NCBI GenBank assembly: GCA_965277445.1
Contig: CBDICY010000013.1
Span: 3,162,001-3,226,000 of the forward strand
DNA: 64,000 nucleotides
Source: JAFMDF01 sp965277445
Lineage (GTDB): Bacteria; Bacteroidota; Bacteroidia; Chitinophagales; Saprospiraceae
Reading direction: 5' to 3'
In this document: positions 16,041-26,300 of the stretch, piece by piece
Numbering within the stretch: the first letter of the stretch is position 1
Layout of the letters: each line of letters starts with the position of its first letter
Translations under genes and position numbers: made by a program
Notes under the pieces: model-generated
The model's input: the letters and a program-made list of their open reading frames with translations, nothing else
Told to the model about the DNA's origin: nothing
Database searches by the model: none

Positions 16041-16496
16041 ATGAAAAATTTAATAGTTAGTGGTGCACTCCTTTTATTTGCCTTTTCAATTTGTAGTTTC
16101 CAATCACCTAATCCAACGATCCAAGAAATCTTTCAAGAAGCCTTAAATATTGAAACATTAACCACTCATTTAGCCAAAGATATGGAAGGCAATTTGTTAC
16201 CTTTAACTATTGCCACCAATGGTCTGCTATCTGAAAGCATAAATCTTTCTTTGCATGGTAAAATGGTTTCGATCGTTAATACGCCTACTGATAAAAAAAT
16301 AACTAATTCCATTCTAGACTTAAAAGAAATTAAAATGAAAGGTAAAAAATCCTTTTTGGCTTTTCAGTATGGAGAAAAAAAGATTAAAATTCGTTTGAAA
16401 AAAGAAGCTGGTGATTGGACGGCAAAGATGATCACCGTAAAATCTAAAAATGGATTTGAATCCAAAATGGTTTCTTCCTCTGAAACTCATTTTTAA
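16041..16496 (+). CDS. Secreted hypothetical protein
   Basis: 151 residues. The N-terminus (MKNLIVSGALLLFAFSICSF) is a signal peptide. The mature part is hydrophilic, rich in Lys and Ser, with alternating strands (KSFLAFQYGEKKIKIRLKKEAGDWTAKMITVKS) and no motif I recognise. A -7 element TACCTTTG at 16002-16009 lies at a suitable distance, but its -33 partner is poor. It stands alone between the permease-regulator gene and the LytS gene. Real gene by signal peptide and codon pattern; function unknown. Confidence 0.65.
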   Translation: MKNLIVSGALLLFAFSICSFQSPNPTIQEIFQEALNIETLTTHLAKDMEGNLLPLTIATNGLLSESINLSLHGKMVSIVNTPTDKKITNSILDLKEIKMKGKKSFLAFQYGEKKIKIRLKKEAGDWTAKMITVKSKNGFESKMVSSSETHF

Positions 16497-16732
16497 AAAT
16501 AGACAAATTGAGGTTATTGGAAGTAAGTAGCAGTTATTTTACAATAACTAATTCAAGTTGCGGAGAAGTTAAAATTATTCAAAATGGTTTTATTGTTAAT
16601 TGAGCTAATAAATTCTCGAAATTGAGTATTATATAGCACCACAAGAATAAAACAATTTAGCAATATAACAATTGTCTGTAACTTGGATTACCTGATAACC
16701 TCCAATAACCTATAATAACTTCCGATATTAGT

Positions 16733-17728
16733 ATGGATTTTAAACTCACAAAATCAGATTTATATTTAATGCTTGCCTATTTTGCTATTGCAATTCCAGT
16801 CGCCTGTTTTGATTATGCTGATTACGATGATAAAATGATCCTTTTTTATGAGACCCTTTTTATGGTGGTCATGGACTCCTTTTGTGCTTACATAATCATT
16901 TATAAAATATTTCCTTACTTTTTTCCAAGAAGGCAATATTTTCAATTAATGACAGTCGCAGTCCTTTTTTTGTGGATTACTGGCTATTTTGGGATAAATA
17001 TATATTGTTTATGGGAAGCATGTAAAGGTAATACTTGGAGTTTAAAAGCCTCCTACGTTGGTTTAAATATGGTCGTAGAAAGTTTTGCCATATTAGGTTT
17101 AATCCTATTAGGAAAAAAGCTATCAGATGCTCAAGTTAATTTCCTTAAAATGGAAAAAGAGAAAAAAGAGAGTGAATTGCTTAGGCTAAGTTCTCAGATT
17201 GATCCTCATTTTTTGTTTAATAATTTAAATACCGTTGATTCTTTAATTGATACCAATCCTAAGGTAGCTAAAACATATCTAAACAAACTATCCCAATTGT
17301 ATCGTTATCTTATTTCTACCAAAGATCAAGAAGTGGTAGAGTTGGAAGAAGAAATTGAATTTGCCCAAAATTATATTTACTTAATTGAGTCGCGGTTTGG
17401 TAACACGTTTCAGTTTAAATTAAACCTTATTGACACTCAAGATGAACCCATCTTTATACCTCCTGGTGCCTTACAAATATTGCTAGAAAACATTGTCAAG
17501 CACAATCAACCTAGTCCTAGTAAACCCGTAATAAGTAACATTACCCTTGAGAAAGAAACGATTGAAGTAAGCAATAATTTAAGTATTAAAACAGAAAATG
17601 TGGATTCCACAGGTACAGGATTAACCAATTTAAAAGCCCGATATAAATTGCTAGTAGATAAAGAAATTAAGATTACTACGAATGGCTTTTTTACAGTTGC
17701 CCTTCCCTTAATTCGACAAGTCGACTAG
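16733..17728 (+). CDS. LytS/YehU-type sensor histidine kinase
   Basis: 331 residues. Four membrane segments fill residues ~10-128. A short coiled linker leads to the His_kinase domain (PF06580): QIDPHFLFNNLN with H159 as phosphoacceptor, then the ATP-binding half with LLENIVKHNQ (N box) and GTGLTNLKARY (G box). The HATPase part is short, as is usual for this family. It senses an unknown signal at the inner membrane and phosphorylates the LytTR regulator encoded 23 bp downstream; the two genes form an operon. Confidence 0.9.
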   Translation: MDFKLTKSDLYLMLAYFAIAIPVACFDYADYDDKMILFYETLFMVVMDSFCAYIIIYKIFPYFFPRRQYFQLMTVAVLFLWITGYFGINIYCLWEACKGNTWSLKASYVGLNMVVESFAILGLILLGKKLSDAQVNFLKMEKEKKESELLRLSSQIDPHFLFNNLNTVDSLIDTNPKVAKTYLNKLSQLYRYLISTKDQEVVELEEEIEFAQNYIYLIESRFGNTFQFKLNLIDTQDEPIFIPPGALQILLENIVKHNQPSPSKPVISNITLEKETIEVSNNLSIKTENVDSTGTGLTNLKARYKLLVDKEIKITTNGFFTVALPLIRQVD

Positions 17729-17751
17729 TATAACCAAACTTTAATAGCGCA

Positions 17752-18519
17752 ATGAAAATACTCATTTTAGAAGATGAAATACCCGCTTACCAAAAGCTAT
17801 TGTCTTTTGTGCAATTAGAAATTCCAAACCATCAATTGATAGGCTGGGCAAGATCCGTTGCTGAGGCTAACTTATTGTTGAATAGTGGACAAGCACCTGA
17901 TTTAATTATTTCAGATATAGAATTATTAGATGGCAATTCCTTTGAAGTTTTTGAAAATAGTATAATTGATTGCCCCATCATTTTTTGTACGGCTTTTGAT
18001 AAATATGTTTTAAAAGCCTTTCAAACCAATGGTATTGCGTATCTTTTAAAGCCTTATACTTTAGAAAATTTTCAAGAAGCCTTCCATAAGTATAGCACTT
18101 TATTTGCTAAAAACGAACCACAAAAAATTGACCATCTGGTGTTTCAAGAATTAAAAGACATTTTAAAACAAGATAAAAAAGCGTATAAACAACGATTTAC
18201 CATCAAGAAAAAAGGTGGGATTAAATTAATTGAAACCAAGGATATTGCTTACTTTGAAGCCAATGGTGATTTCTGTCAAGCCATTGACTCCAAAGGGCAA
18301 AAACATATTATTAACTTTACTTTATCCGATATAGAAAAAAAGATTGACCCTATCTCTTTTTTTAGAATCAATCGCAGTCAACTCATTAGTATTTCCTTTA
18401 TCGAAAAAATTGACCCTTATTTTAAGAATCGTTTGTCTATTAAAATGACGGTTGGGAAAGATCCTTTACTGACGAGTGGGACTAAAACACCTGAGTTTCG
18501 AAAGTGGATTGAGGGGTGA
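17752..18519 (+). CDS. LytTR-family response regulator
   Basis: 255 residues. The receiver domain (1-120) has the acidic pair EDE (7-9), the phospho-acceptor D55 (SDIELLDG), the switch Thr (CTAFD) and Lys (LLKPY). The LytTR DNA-binding domain (~150-255) shows IAYFEANGDFCQAI, FFRINRSQLIS and ISFIEKIDPYF. It binds DNA as a dimer at direct repeats. Partner of the LytS-like kinase just upstream. Target genes are unknown. Confidence 0.92.
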   Translation: MKILILEDEIPAYQKLLSFVQLEIPNHQLIGWARSVAEANLLLNSGQAPDLIISDIELLDGNSFEVFENSIIDCPIIFCTAFDKYVLKAFQTNGIAYLLKPYTLENFQEAFHKYSTLFAKNEPQKIDHLVFQELKDILKQDKKAYKQRFTIKKKGGIKLIETKDIAYFEANGDFCQAIDSKGQKHIINFTLSDIEKKIDPISFFRINRSQLISISFIEKIDPYFKNRLSIKMTVGKDPLLTSGTKTPEFRKWIEG

Positions 18520-18568
18520 AGAGTTGATGCTACCTACAGAGTATTAAAATAAAATAAATCGTTACATT

Positions 18569-18800
18569 AACGTGAGTTTTGAATAATACTAATTGATAAT
18601 CAATGATTTAGCTCTAGAGGAGCGGTACTGTTTGTAGAAAATGATTCAAAAATGTTCCAAAGGTCTGGAAGACCGACCCCGTTTTTGGCTAATTTTTAAC
18701 AGGGTCGGTCTTCCAGACCTTTGATCAAGAGGGGTTTATCAAATTTTTTCTACAAACAGATTCGGTCTTCCAGACCTTTTGCTTATCCAAAACTCACGTT
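18569..18800. repeat. Concentric nest of three inverted repeats
   Basis: Outer arms 18569-18581 / 18788-18800 (13 bp), middle arms 18628-18641 / 18746-18759 (14 bp) and inner arms 18659-18679 / 18702-18722 (21 bp) are each perfect. A third copy of the inner arm (TTCGGTCTTCCAGACCTTTT) is at 18761-18780. A 10-bp direct repeat CGTTACATTA (18560-18569 and 18797-18806) brackets the structure. It lies between convergent genes (ends 18519 and 18999) and may be a non-autonomous mobile element or a bidirectional terminator. Confidence 0.85.
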
Positions 18801-18810
18801 ACATTACTAT

Positions 18811-18935
18811 TTGTTGCGAGTTACGAGTTGCGGGTTAAATTCAATCCTATACCTGATACCTTCTAAAATAATTAATTTTAATTCAATTTTGGTTTCAAGA
18901 TTCTATTTTTGAACACGCAACTCGTAACTGCAACT
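18811..18935. repeat. GCGAGTTACGAGTTGCG inverted pair
   Basis: TTGCGAGTTACGAGTTGCG at 18813-18831 is matched by the inverse CGCAACTCGTAACTGCAA at 18917-18934. The word recurs at 8182-8213. No gene lies in 18520-18998. Confidence 0.75.
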
Positions 18936-18998
18936 ATTTAAAAATGATTGCTTGATTCTTTCTCATTCCGTACTTAATATCCAACCAAATCACCTAAA

Positions 18999-20951
18999 CT
19001 ATTTCGCCACAACCCTCAAAATACCTCGCATCGTATCGGAATGTGCGGGAAAAGTACAAACATACTCATATTCACCTGGTTCGGTTGGTGCTACAAAATA
19101 AAAAACATCTGAACTTCCAGGCTCTAATAAATTGGAATGAAATAATAAATCATCTGACTCAGGAATATAACCTTTTGCTTGTCCTTGCAAACCTAGATTA
19201 TTCGCTAAATCAGCTACTACGGCTACTTTTCCAGGCTTTACAATCGCCACATTATGCATCATATCATCAGGGTTATTCAACACAAATTTTATTTTTTGCC
19301 CCGCTTTTACGGTCAACTCTTTTTCGGCATATTTCATACCTGGCGCAGTCGTTAAAGTTAAAGTCACATCTTCGCCATTAAACCAACTAGAGGGCATTTC
19401 AGTCACTCTTTTATCACTTACTAAATTGACGGCTGGCACAATGGCATCGTGACCAACATGATTGGAATGGTCTTGCCTACCACCTTCGGGGATTTCATTC
19501 AACGTATAGTAAGCGAAGTCATGTAATAAGTTTTTTCCTAATCTATTTTTGACTCCTTCTGCTTTGATTTCATTGATATACCCTGGACGCATTCCTTCTA
19601 CAAATAATTTAGCCGTTTTTCCATCTTGAGATAAACTGACTTTATAAATCGTTCTAGTTTGCAAATCCGTTACAGGACTTCCATACACATGGTGGTATTT
19701 ATAAGTAAAATCATTAATCGAATAGGAAGCTGGATTAGCAGCGGCAGCTCTATTGACGGGTTCGGTAAATTCAATATCAAAACCATCTTTAGTCACCTTA
19801 ATAATTTTCATTTCAAAAGGAGTTTTTCCATTATAAACTAATCGCTCTAAGGCATAGGGAGATTTACCCGTTGACGCCCAACCACGGTTAGTTTGCCCAA
19901 CAAAAATCGAATTATCTGGCCCCCATTCCATTCTTAAAATACCAGAAGCGAACCCTTCTCTAAAAGGAAAACAAGCCCCTTGGTAAACTCCATTTATCTT
20001 TTCTTGAAAGACCCGCATGATCTTACTATGTCCTTGATCGGCTACAAATAATTGCCCTTCAAAAGGGCCAAATTGATCATTATTGATGACTAATATATCG
20101 GACGTAGAAATGCCCATTAAAGTATGTGGAAACCAAACACTAGGTGGTTTGATGCCTGCTTTTTTCTTGGAATATTCATAAAGCGTATAGCCCATGGTAT
20201 CGACAATCTCTTCAAATTTTATCTTTACGGGTGAATTTGGTTCTTGTGACCATTTCAAACCTTCTGGATTACCTGCAAAATCTCCTTTTTCTAAATGGGT
20301 CATTCTACCCGATCCGACCCAATCCCCTTGATTTTCGGTATAAAATACATCGCCTTTGGCGTTTAAACCAAATCCTGCGGGAGAGCGTAAACCTGTTGCA
20401 ATTGGTGTCATTTCCCCTTCTGGCGTAATTTGTAACAACCACCCTCTCCATTTAGACCCACTTTCGCCTCGACCAATCCAACCTAAATTTAAAGTCACCA
20501 ACATATTCCCGTCAGGTAAAAATTCTGGTCCATAGGAATATTCGTGGTAATTGCCATTAAGTGACCAAGTATAAATCGTTTCGTAAATATCCGCTTTACC
20601 ATCGCCATTTTTGTCTTGGATTTTAGTCAATTCCGCTCTTTGTGTTAGGTAATAAGCACCATCTCTATAGCCAAGTCCTAGCGGTTCGTGCAAACCAGAA
20701 GCAAATCGAGTAAATTCAGGTTTAGCACTTGAGGGATTTTTAATCGTCCATAAATCCCCTCTTCTAGTTGTCACACCTAGCGTTCCATTTTCATCAAAGG
20801 CTAAACCACCTACTTCCAAAATAATATCCTTCGGAATCGGAACTTCTTTGATACTATAATATTGATTTTCCTTTTTTTGGATAGCAGATTGTGCTGCTAA
20901 TACTACTGGGCCTATTAGAAGGACTATTGCTATTAATTGCTTGATGTTCAT
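18999..20951 (-). CDS. Secreted beta-propeller protein with C-terminal azurin/plastocyanin domain
   Basis: About 650 residues from the ATG at 20951, which gives a clean signal peptide (IAIVLLIGPVVLAAQ); a longer frame begins at 21020 but adds an unlikely N-terminus. Residues ~25-400 form a six-bladed propeller of the type annotated as soluble glucose dehydrogenase-like or 'membrane-bound dehydrogenase' (GGLAFDENGTLGVTTRRGDLW, LHEPLGLG, NGDGKADIYE). A Ca-binding-like linker follows, then a type 1 copper domain with ligands His in MMHNVAI, Cys and His in YVCTFPAH and Met in DTMRG. It probably transfers electrons from an oxidation at the propeller to copper. Co-directional with the DUF1080 gene upstream. 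Confidence 0.82.
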   Translation of the reverse strand: MNIKQLIAIVLLIGPVVLAAQSAIQKKENQYYSIKEVPIPKDIILEVGGLAFDENGTLGVTTRRGDLWTIKNPSSAKPEFTRFASGLHEPLGLGYRDGAYYLTQRAELTKIQDKNGDGKADIYETIYTWSLNGNYHEYSYGPEFLPDGNMLVTLNLGWIGRGESGSKWRGWLLQITPEGEMTPIATGLRSPAGFGLNAKGDVFYTENQGDWVGSGRMTHLEKGDFAGNPEGLKWSQEPNSPVKIKFEEIVDTMGYTLYEYSKKKAGIKPPSVWFPHTLMGISTSDILVINNDQFGPFEGQLFVADQGHSKIMRVFQEKINGVYQGACFPFREGFASGILRMEWGPDNSIFVGQTNRGWASTGKSPYALERLVYNGKTPFEMKIIKVTKDGFDIEFTEPVNRAAAANPASYSINDFTYKYHHVYGSPVTDLQTRTIYKVSLSQDGKTAKLFVEGMRPGYINEIKAEGVKNRLGKNLLHDFAYYTLNEIPEGGRQDHSNHVGHDAIVPAVNLVSDKRVTEMPSSWFNGEDVTLTLTTAPGMKYAEKELTVKAGQKIKFVLNNPDDMMHNVAIVKPGKVAVVADLANNLGLQGQAKGYIPESDDLLFHSNLLEPGSSDVFYFVAPTEPGEYEYVCTFPAHSDTMRGILRVVAK

Positions 20952-21009
20952 ATTATAATACAGATTTTGATATGATACGATTTTTTCTACAGCGTAGGTA
21001 TTTATGCCT

Positions 21010-21035
21010 GAATTCCCCACGGATTTAATTTCCCT
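21010..21035 (-). promoter_or_regulatory. ATCCGTGGGGAA motif upstream of the propeller-azurin gene
   Basis: Minus-strand reading: GTAGGGAAATTAAATCCGTG followed by GGGAATT, i.e. two spaced copies, one worn. It lies 59-84 bases before the ATG at 20951, on the same strand as the gene. Confidence 0.5.
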
Positions 21036-21104
21036 ACAAATTATTTTACCGTATAGTAGTCTATTATGTGAAATAGACCATCGGAGAAAAGATTATTATA
21101 TTTT

Positions 21105-21203
21105 GGCCACGGAGAACACCAAGAAGACACAAAGGACACCGAGTTAATTACCTGATAATCAATATTTAGTCGTCTTTGTGTCTTCTTTGAGTGCTCTGTG
21201 TCC
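21105..21203. repeat. CACGGAGAACACCAAGAAGACAC inverted repeat
   Basis: Arms of about 33 bases (21105-21139 and 21171-21203) pair with few mismatches; both are built from GAGNACACNAAG-like words. The same family is at 37333-37420. The region 20952-21258 holds no gene. Confidence 0.8.
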
Positions 21204-21258
21204 AAATTCTTTTAGTATTCTTTTTTAGCCGACTATCTAGATTTAAATCAAATAGTCA

Positions 21259-23112
21259 TTACCAATGAATCATATATTCCACTTTTTCGTCGATTTTAGC
21301 GAGTAACTCTTTATCGTTCCTTAATAACAAATTTTGAGCTTCTATATAATATGCACCGTCTACATTAAACAAACCGTTTGGTTGTAATTGAATGCGCTTG
21401 CCTACTGCAATCCTAATATAAAAGTTAGCTCCATCGCCAGATTTAGTAATGGTTCTGACTAAGCTCTTTCCATCGGAGGAAGGCAAACTTTGGTCAGTAA
21501 ATTGGGCTGTTTTCAACTTATATTTAAAAGTTGGTCTATTTTGATCATCAACTTCATATCCTTTAAATTTAAAATCATCGGGAATAAAACTAGGCCAAGC
21601 AGCATTTTCATTGCTTAAATTAGCAATTGGTAAACCATCCGTTAAATCTATAGCCGCATTCATTGGGTCTAATCTTTGGGGTTCGCCCCTACCTCGCCAC
21701 ATTTCCGAGACATCAGCAAATTTACCTTTCCATGCTTTAATCAAATTCGGATTTCGTAAATCGTAACTATAATGTACGCCTGCTGGATCGCCAACAGTTA
21801 GAATATTAGTTTTCTTTTTTCCATTGTGATTCACGAAACTACGAATCATTTCTGGTGTGGAGGGCTGTTCAATTACTACTGGAATTTGGTTTTGTTTCCA
21901 TGCATGGAAGGGAGCTTCTGAAGCTAAAGATTGTTTAATAATACCTGGTCCTTCATAATCAACGACTAGAGTTGCGCCCCAAACTTCTTGATAATAGGTT
22001 TGTACAAAGTCATGTGTTCCTTTAGTCAAATCAATCAATCCTCTTTCTTCTCCATACCCAGGATCTCCATCGTCTAAAATAATTGATTTACCATCTATTA
22101 ATAATTCTCCACCATCATCAATCATCGTCGTAAATAAATAAGTTCCTGCAATAGGTACTTCCAATTTCCCAGTAAATCTTAGTCGATAGCCATCTGCTTG
22201 GTCGCTAGCTTTTTTTACATCTAAAGAATCTAGTTTTCCAGTTTTAGTGGCGGTTAATTGACTGAAATCGGGTAATTTATCATCCTTTCCATCAAAAAAT
22301 TCATAGGACAAATCAGTTAATCCTAGTTTATCTAAAGTGTAGGCTTTGTATTGAATATTTTTAAACGCAACTGGTCCATGATCTCCTTGAATAAATAAAG
22401 GCCCCGTAGCTGCTTCTTCGGGAAAAACAGGGCCTCTAGTTGGTCCCGTTAGTTCTACATTTTCATGGATAAGGAACCCATTATGATATACTTTTTTGAA
22501 AATAGCATTTTTGATTTTTTGTCCGTTTTCATCGAATCGTGGTGCTTGGAATTCGATTTTAAAATTTTGCCATAAGCCTGGCGCTTTACTCGCATTTACT
22601 TTCGGAGCAGTTCCTTCAAATCCTTTTTTCCCTTCTGATTGGCTATCATCCCAACGCTGATAAATACCACCACAATCGCCAGAGGAAACATTTTCTTTAC
22701 CCCAACTATCCAATATTTGTAGTTCATAGCGACCTTGAAAATAAATACCAGAATTTGAACCTTTTGGTACTAAAAAGTCGATTTCTAAATCTAAATCGCC
22801 ATGTTCCCAAGTAGTCATAATATTCGCTTTTTCAGAATCAGTTGGTTGATTAGCAAGTACCCCTTCGCCAGCTATTGTTTCAATAGATTTTTCCGTTTGC
22901 CAATCTGAATAAACCTCCCCGACAATTTGCCAATTTTTGCCCGCTGTTTCAAATTGACTTAAATCATTTAAAACCAACTCGGTCATTGGTAATAAATGAG
23001 GTATCTCCTCTGTAACTTCGATATTTGTTTCTTCTACAATGACAGCAGGATCATTTTTACAAGCTACAATTAGCAGGAGTCCAAATAGGAAGGATCGCTT
23101 TAATATATTCAT
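21259..23112 (-). CDS. DUF1080 (3-keto-disaccharide hydrolase fold) lipoprotein with PA14 domain
   Basis: 617 residues. Lipobox LIVACKN (Cys about residue 18). Residues ~45-255 are a DUF1080 concanavalin-like sandwich, with the typical GSNSGIYFQGRYELQILDS and later GPLFIQGDHGPVAFKNI motifs. Residues ~265-385 form a PA14 carbohydrate-binding domain (YLFTTMIDDGGELLIDGK). The last ~200 residues (PAGVHYSYDL, GEPQRLDP) are a domain often seen in copper/haem 'large, multifunctional secreted proteins'. DUF1080 proteins include glycosidases acting on 3-keto sugars, which would fit a neighbour that oxidises sugars. Probably transcribed with the propeller-azurin gene, though 307 bp separate them. Confidence 0.82.
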   Translation of the reverse strand: MNILKRSFLFGLLLIVACKNDPAVIVEETNIEVTEEIPHLLPMTELVLNDLSQFETAGKNWQIVGEVYSDWQTEKSIETIAGEGVLANQPTDSEKANIMTTWEHGDLDLEIDFLVPKGSNSGIYFQGRYELQILDSWGKENVSSGDCGGIYQRWDDSQSEGKKGFEGTAPKVNASKAPGLWQNFKIEFQAPRFDENGQKIKNAIFKKVYHNGFLIHENVELTGPTRGPVFPEEAATGPLFIQGDHGPVAFKNIQYKAYTLDKLGLTDLSYEFFDGKDDKLPDFSQLTATKTGKLDSLDVKKASDQADGYRLRFTGKLEVPIAGTYLFTTMIDDGGELLIDGKSIILDDGDPGYGEERGLIDLTKGTHDFVQTYYQEVWGATLVVDYEGPGIIKQSLASEAPFHAWKQNQIPVVIEQPSTPEMIRSFVNHNGKKKTNILTVGDPAGVHYSYDLRNPNLIKAWKGKFADVSEMWRGRGEPQRLDPMNAAIDLTDGLPIANLSNENAAWPSFIPDDFKFKGYEVDDQNRPTFKYKLKTAQFTDQSLPSSDGKSLVRTITKSGDGANFYIRIAVGKRIQLQPNGLFNVDGAYYIEAQNLLLRNDKELLAKIDEKVEYMIHW

Positions 23113-23208
23113 TATTATTCGCTTTGTTTTGATAAATTAAGCGAGGTAAAAGTAGAGAATTGAATTTACAAAACATAATATGGATTGGTGGAATATAGGA
23201 AAGATGGT

Positions 23209-23239
23209 TTTCCCCACGGATTTTATTTTCCCACGGATG
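23209..23239 (-). promoter_or_regulatory. ATCCGTGGGGAA motif pair upstream of the DUF1080 gene
   Basis: Minus-strand reading: CATCCGTGGGAAAATAAAAT then CCGTGGGGAAAA. Two copies spaced by an A/T-rich piece, ~97-127 bases before the start at 23112 and on the same strand. Confidence 0.5.
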
Positions 23240-23340
23240 TATAATAGTACGTTTTTTATAGTGTCAAGCACTGCTTGGTATAACTATAGATTAAAGCAGG
23301 TCTAAAAATCGGTATGAGGAAATTTTTGAGGCCAAAAATA

Positions 23341-26300
23341 CTAATTTCTAAGAATCGTTATATCTCCCTTAACCACTTCCCCTTCTCTGGTGTCTAATCT
23401 TAGGACATAGTAATAAGTACCTTCAGGAATTGGATTACCTGTGTTATTATTTCCATCCCAATCATTATTATAGGGGCTTACTTTGTAAACAATATCCCCC
23501 CAACGATTAAAGACGGTTAATTCACTATTTGGAAAGGCGGCTGGTTGCTGTTCAATGATTGGAATCAAGAAAAAATCATTCTTGCCATCTCCATTTGGGG
23601 TAATGGCATTAGGTACTTCTGCTAATTCAACATTCACCACTAAGCTGGCCATTCCTACACAGCCATTAATATCAATTACTTGAACAGTTAAAGTGGTATT
23701 ATTCGCAAAAGCAGTATTGATTACTTCACAATTAGCGCAATTAATTAGGTCAGTAGGCGACCAGATTATCTCAGCAAAGTCGGTTGTGGGAATAGAAGAA
23801 AGGAGGGTAAAAGTCCCCGTTTGTCCAGTAACCAAATCTTCATTTTCTGCTATAATGTCTACCTCAATTGGAGGCGGTTGATTTAAGGTAAGCATGGTGT
23901 CCCAAGTACAGGCAAATTCATCTATAATAGACAAAGTGTAGCTATTGGGGGCTAAATCTGAGAAAAGTGGTGTTGTATTTGGAGTCAGATCATTCAAAAC
24001 ATAATTAAACGGAGCGGTACCACCGGTTATATCTAAAACCTCAATAATGCCGTTATCAATACCTTCACAAGCAGGATCAATTAGCATAATTACTGCACTA
24101 ACAGGAGGATTGGTATTGGTCGTTACTTGAATCGTGTCTGAACTTACACAACTATTGGCCTGATTGGTTATTTCTAAAGCATATGTTCCAGCAGTTGCAG
24201 TCGTCAGCATGATATTATTGGATAAAGTAACCCCTTCCTCATTGGTCCATTTATAAACAATGGAAGTACCAGCAGCAGAACCTTCCGCATTTAAAAGGAT
24301 AGGTTCCTCATCGCAGCCAAGTATTTGGTCGGCTATCTCCACAATTTCTGGCAATGCTCGGTTATCTACTACTAATACAGAATCATCGGTTATACAATTG
24401 TTTCTTGTATCTTCAATGGTTATAAAATACCAACCAGGAGCAGCGACATCCGCTACAAGATTAGTCATTTCAGATACGAGTTCCCCATTCTCAGTTTGCC
24501 AAGTGGTGTTTAAATCATTCAAGGCAATTTCTACCCTCGGTTCTATAGCAATAAAATCATCCGTACAGGCAAAGGATAAATTAGTGGGTAATTCAATTAT
24601 TGGATAAATTTGATCCGTAGTTACCTCAATTGTTGCTATACTTTCGCATTGATTATCTATATTTCTAACTAATAATTGATATTCCCCCGCTTCAGTTACC
24701 TTTGCAAAAGGAGTATTTTCTCCTGAAATAATTCTTCCATCCTGAGTAGTCCATTCCTGTATAAAACTAGCTCCAAAATCTGTGGTAACACCACCTATTA
24801 TTACTTCATTTTCTATACAAGTCAATTCTCTAGGTTGTCCAACATCAATACTTGGCATTAACCGATCAATTCCTACACTTAGACTATCGATAAACGTACA
24901 ACCATTCTCTGTACTTTCTATTTCCAACTGATAGACACCAGGCTGATTGACCATAACCGCTGATTGACTAGCCCCCGCAGTAATATTACCATTTCTAGTC
25001 GTCCATTGATACAGATAAGGAGCATTGACTTCATTAATATCTCCTAGAATAACTGTTTCTTTCGCACAATTTAGGGTATCTCCTAATCCTATATTAAAAT
25101 CAACAGGGCTAATATCTTTAGCTACTAAAAAGGAGTCCACAGCTTCACAAAAACTAAGCGTATCTACTACTTTCAGAATATAAGTACCACTTTCTTTAAT
25201 GGTAAAAAGTAAGGAAGTATCTATAGTAGAAAAATTGGGTACATCTGACGTCCATTCAAATTGCAGGTTATTGGAAGGTTCAAAAATAGTTCCCGCTGCT
25301 AAAACAGTTGTGTCATTATTACAAGTAATGGTCTTATCTTCGCCAGCTTCAATGCGAACCTCATTTCTAATATCTCGAACGGTAATGTTCTTTTCCCCAC
25401 TACAACCGCTAAAATTATCCGTCACTTCAATTTGGTAAATTCCTGCGGAATCAACGATAAGATTCCGCCCATTTTGTGCGCCAACTATACTACCTGTATC
25501 TGATAGGATGAACCATTCAAAAGTAGCATTATTAATGTTAAGCACCGTACTTAGCGCTACTTGGTTATTCTGACAAGTAATCAAATCTGGCGTAATAATT
25601 TCTATTTCTGGTGGATTCAAGCTATCCGCAATCACTAAAACATCTGCGTTTTTACATAGATTGGAAGAATCTATGACCAACAATTGATAAGTCCCTGGAA
25701 ATTCTGTCACTAATTCTTTTTCTGTCGAAACGACCTTATTATCTTCATCTTTCCAATTATAATAGAAATTAGGTCCTTCAGATAGTTCGGTTGGTATAAT
25801 GGTCAATTCTGGGTTAAAACAAGTTAAAATTTGATCCTCACCAAGCACGACAGTTGGTAGTAGTTGATCAGTAGATACAATAACCGTATCGGTGGCTACA
25901 CAAAAATTGTCCGTATTTTGAATGGTCAATACATATTGCCCAGCAGCATCGACTATGGGTGTTAATTCTGTTCTATCGGTTACAATATTCCCATCAGTTG
26001 TTTGCCAATTAGTCGTTACGGAAATATTTGCACTTAATAACTGTCCTGCTAATCTTAAAGTGTCTGCACAATTAACTTCTGTATCTTCCCCCGCAGTTAA
26101 TAATGGAGGTAATCTATCTGATTCCACTTTAATTGTGGTACTTTCTCCTTTACAACCCGTAATAGTATCTTCTGCAATGGCAATAAAATTTTGCCCTAAT
26201 AATGCGTCCGTAACCACTAAGCTCGCACTATCAATTTCCATTTCTCCAAACCAAGTAATTATCGAAGTAGACATATCTGCTTCCGCCAAATACCGAATCT

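Noticed and set aside
16041..16496. Outer membrane assembly or lipoprotein chaperone
   Set aside because: Size and signal peptide would fit, but no motif was found; left as hypothetical.
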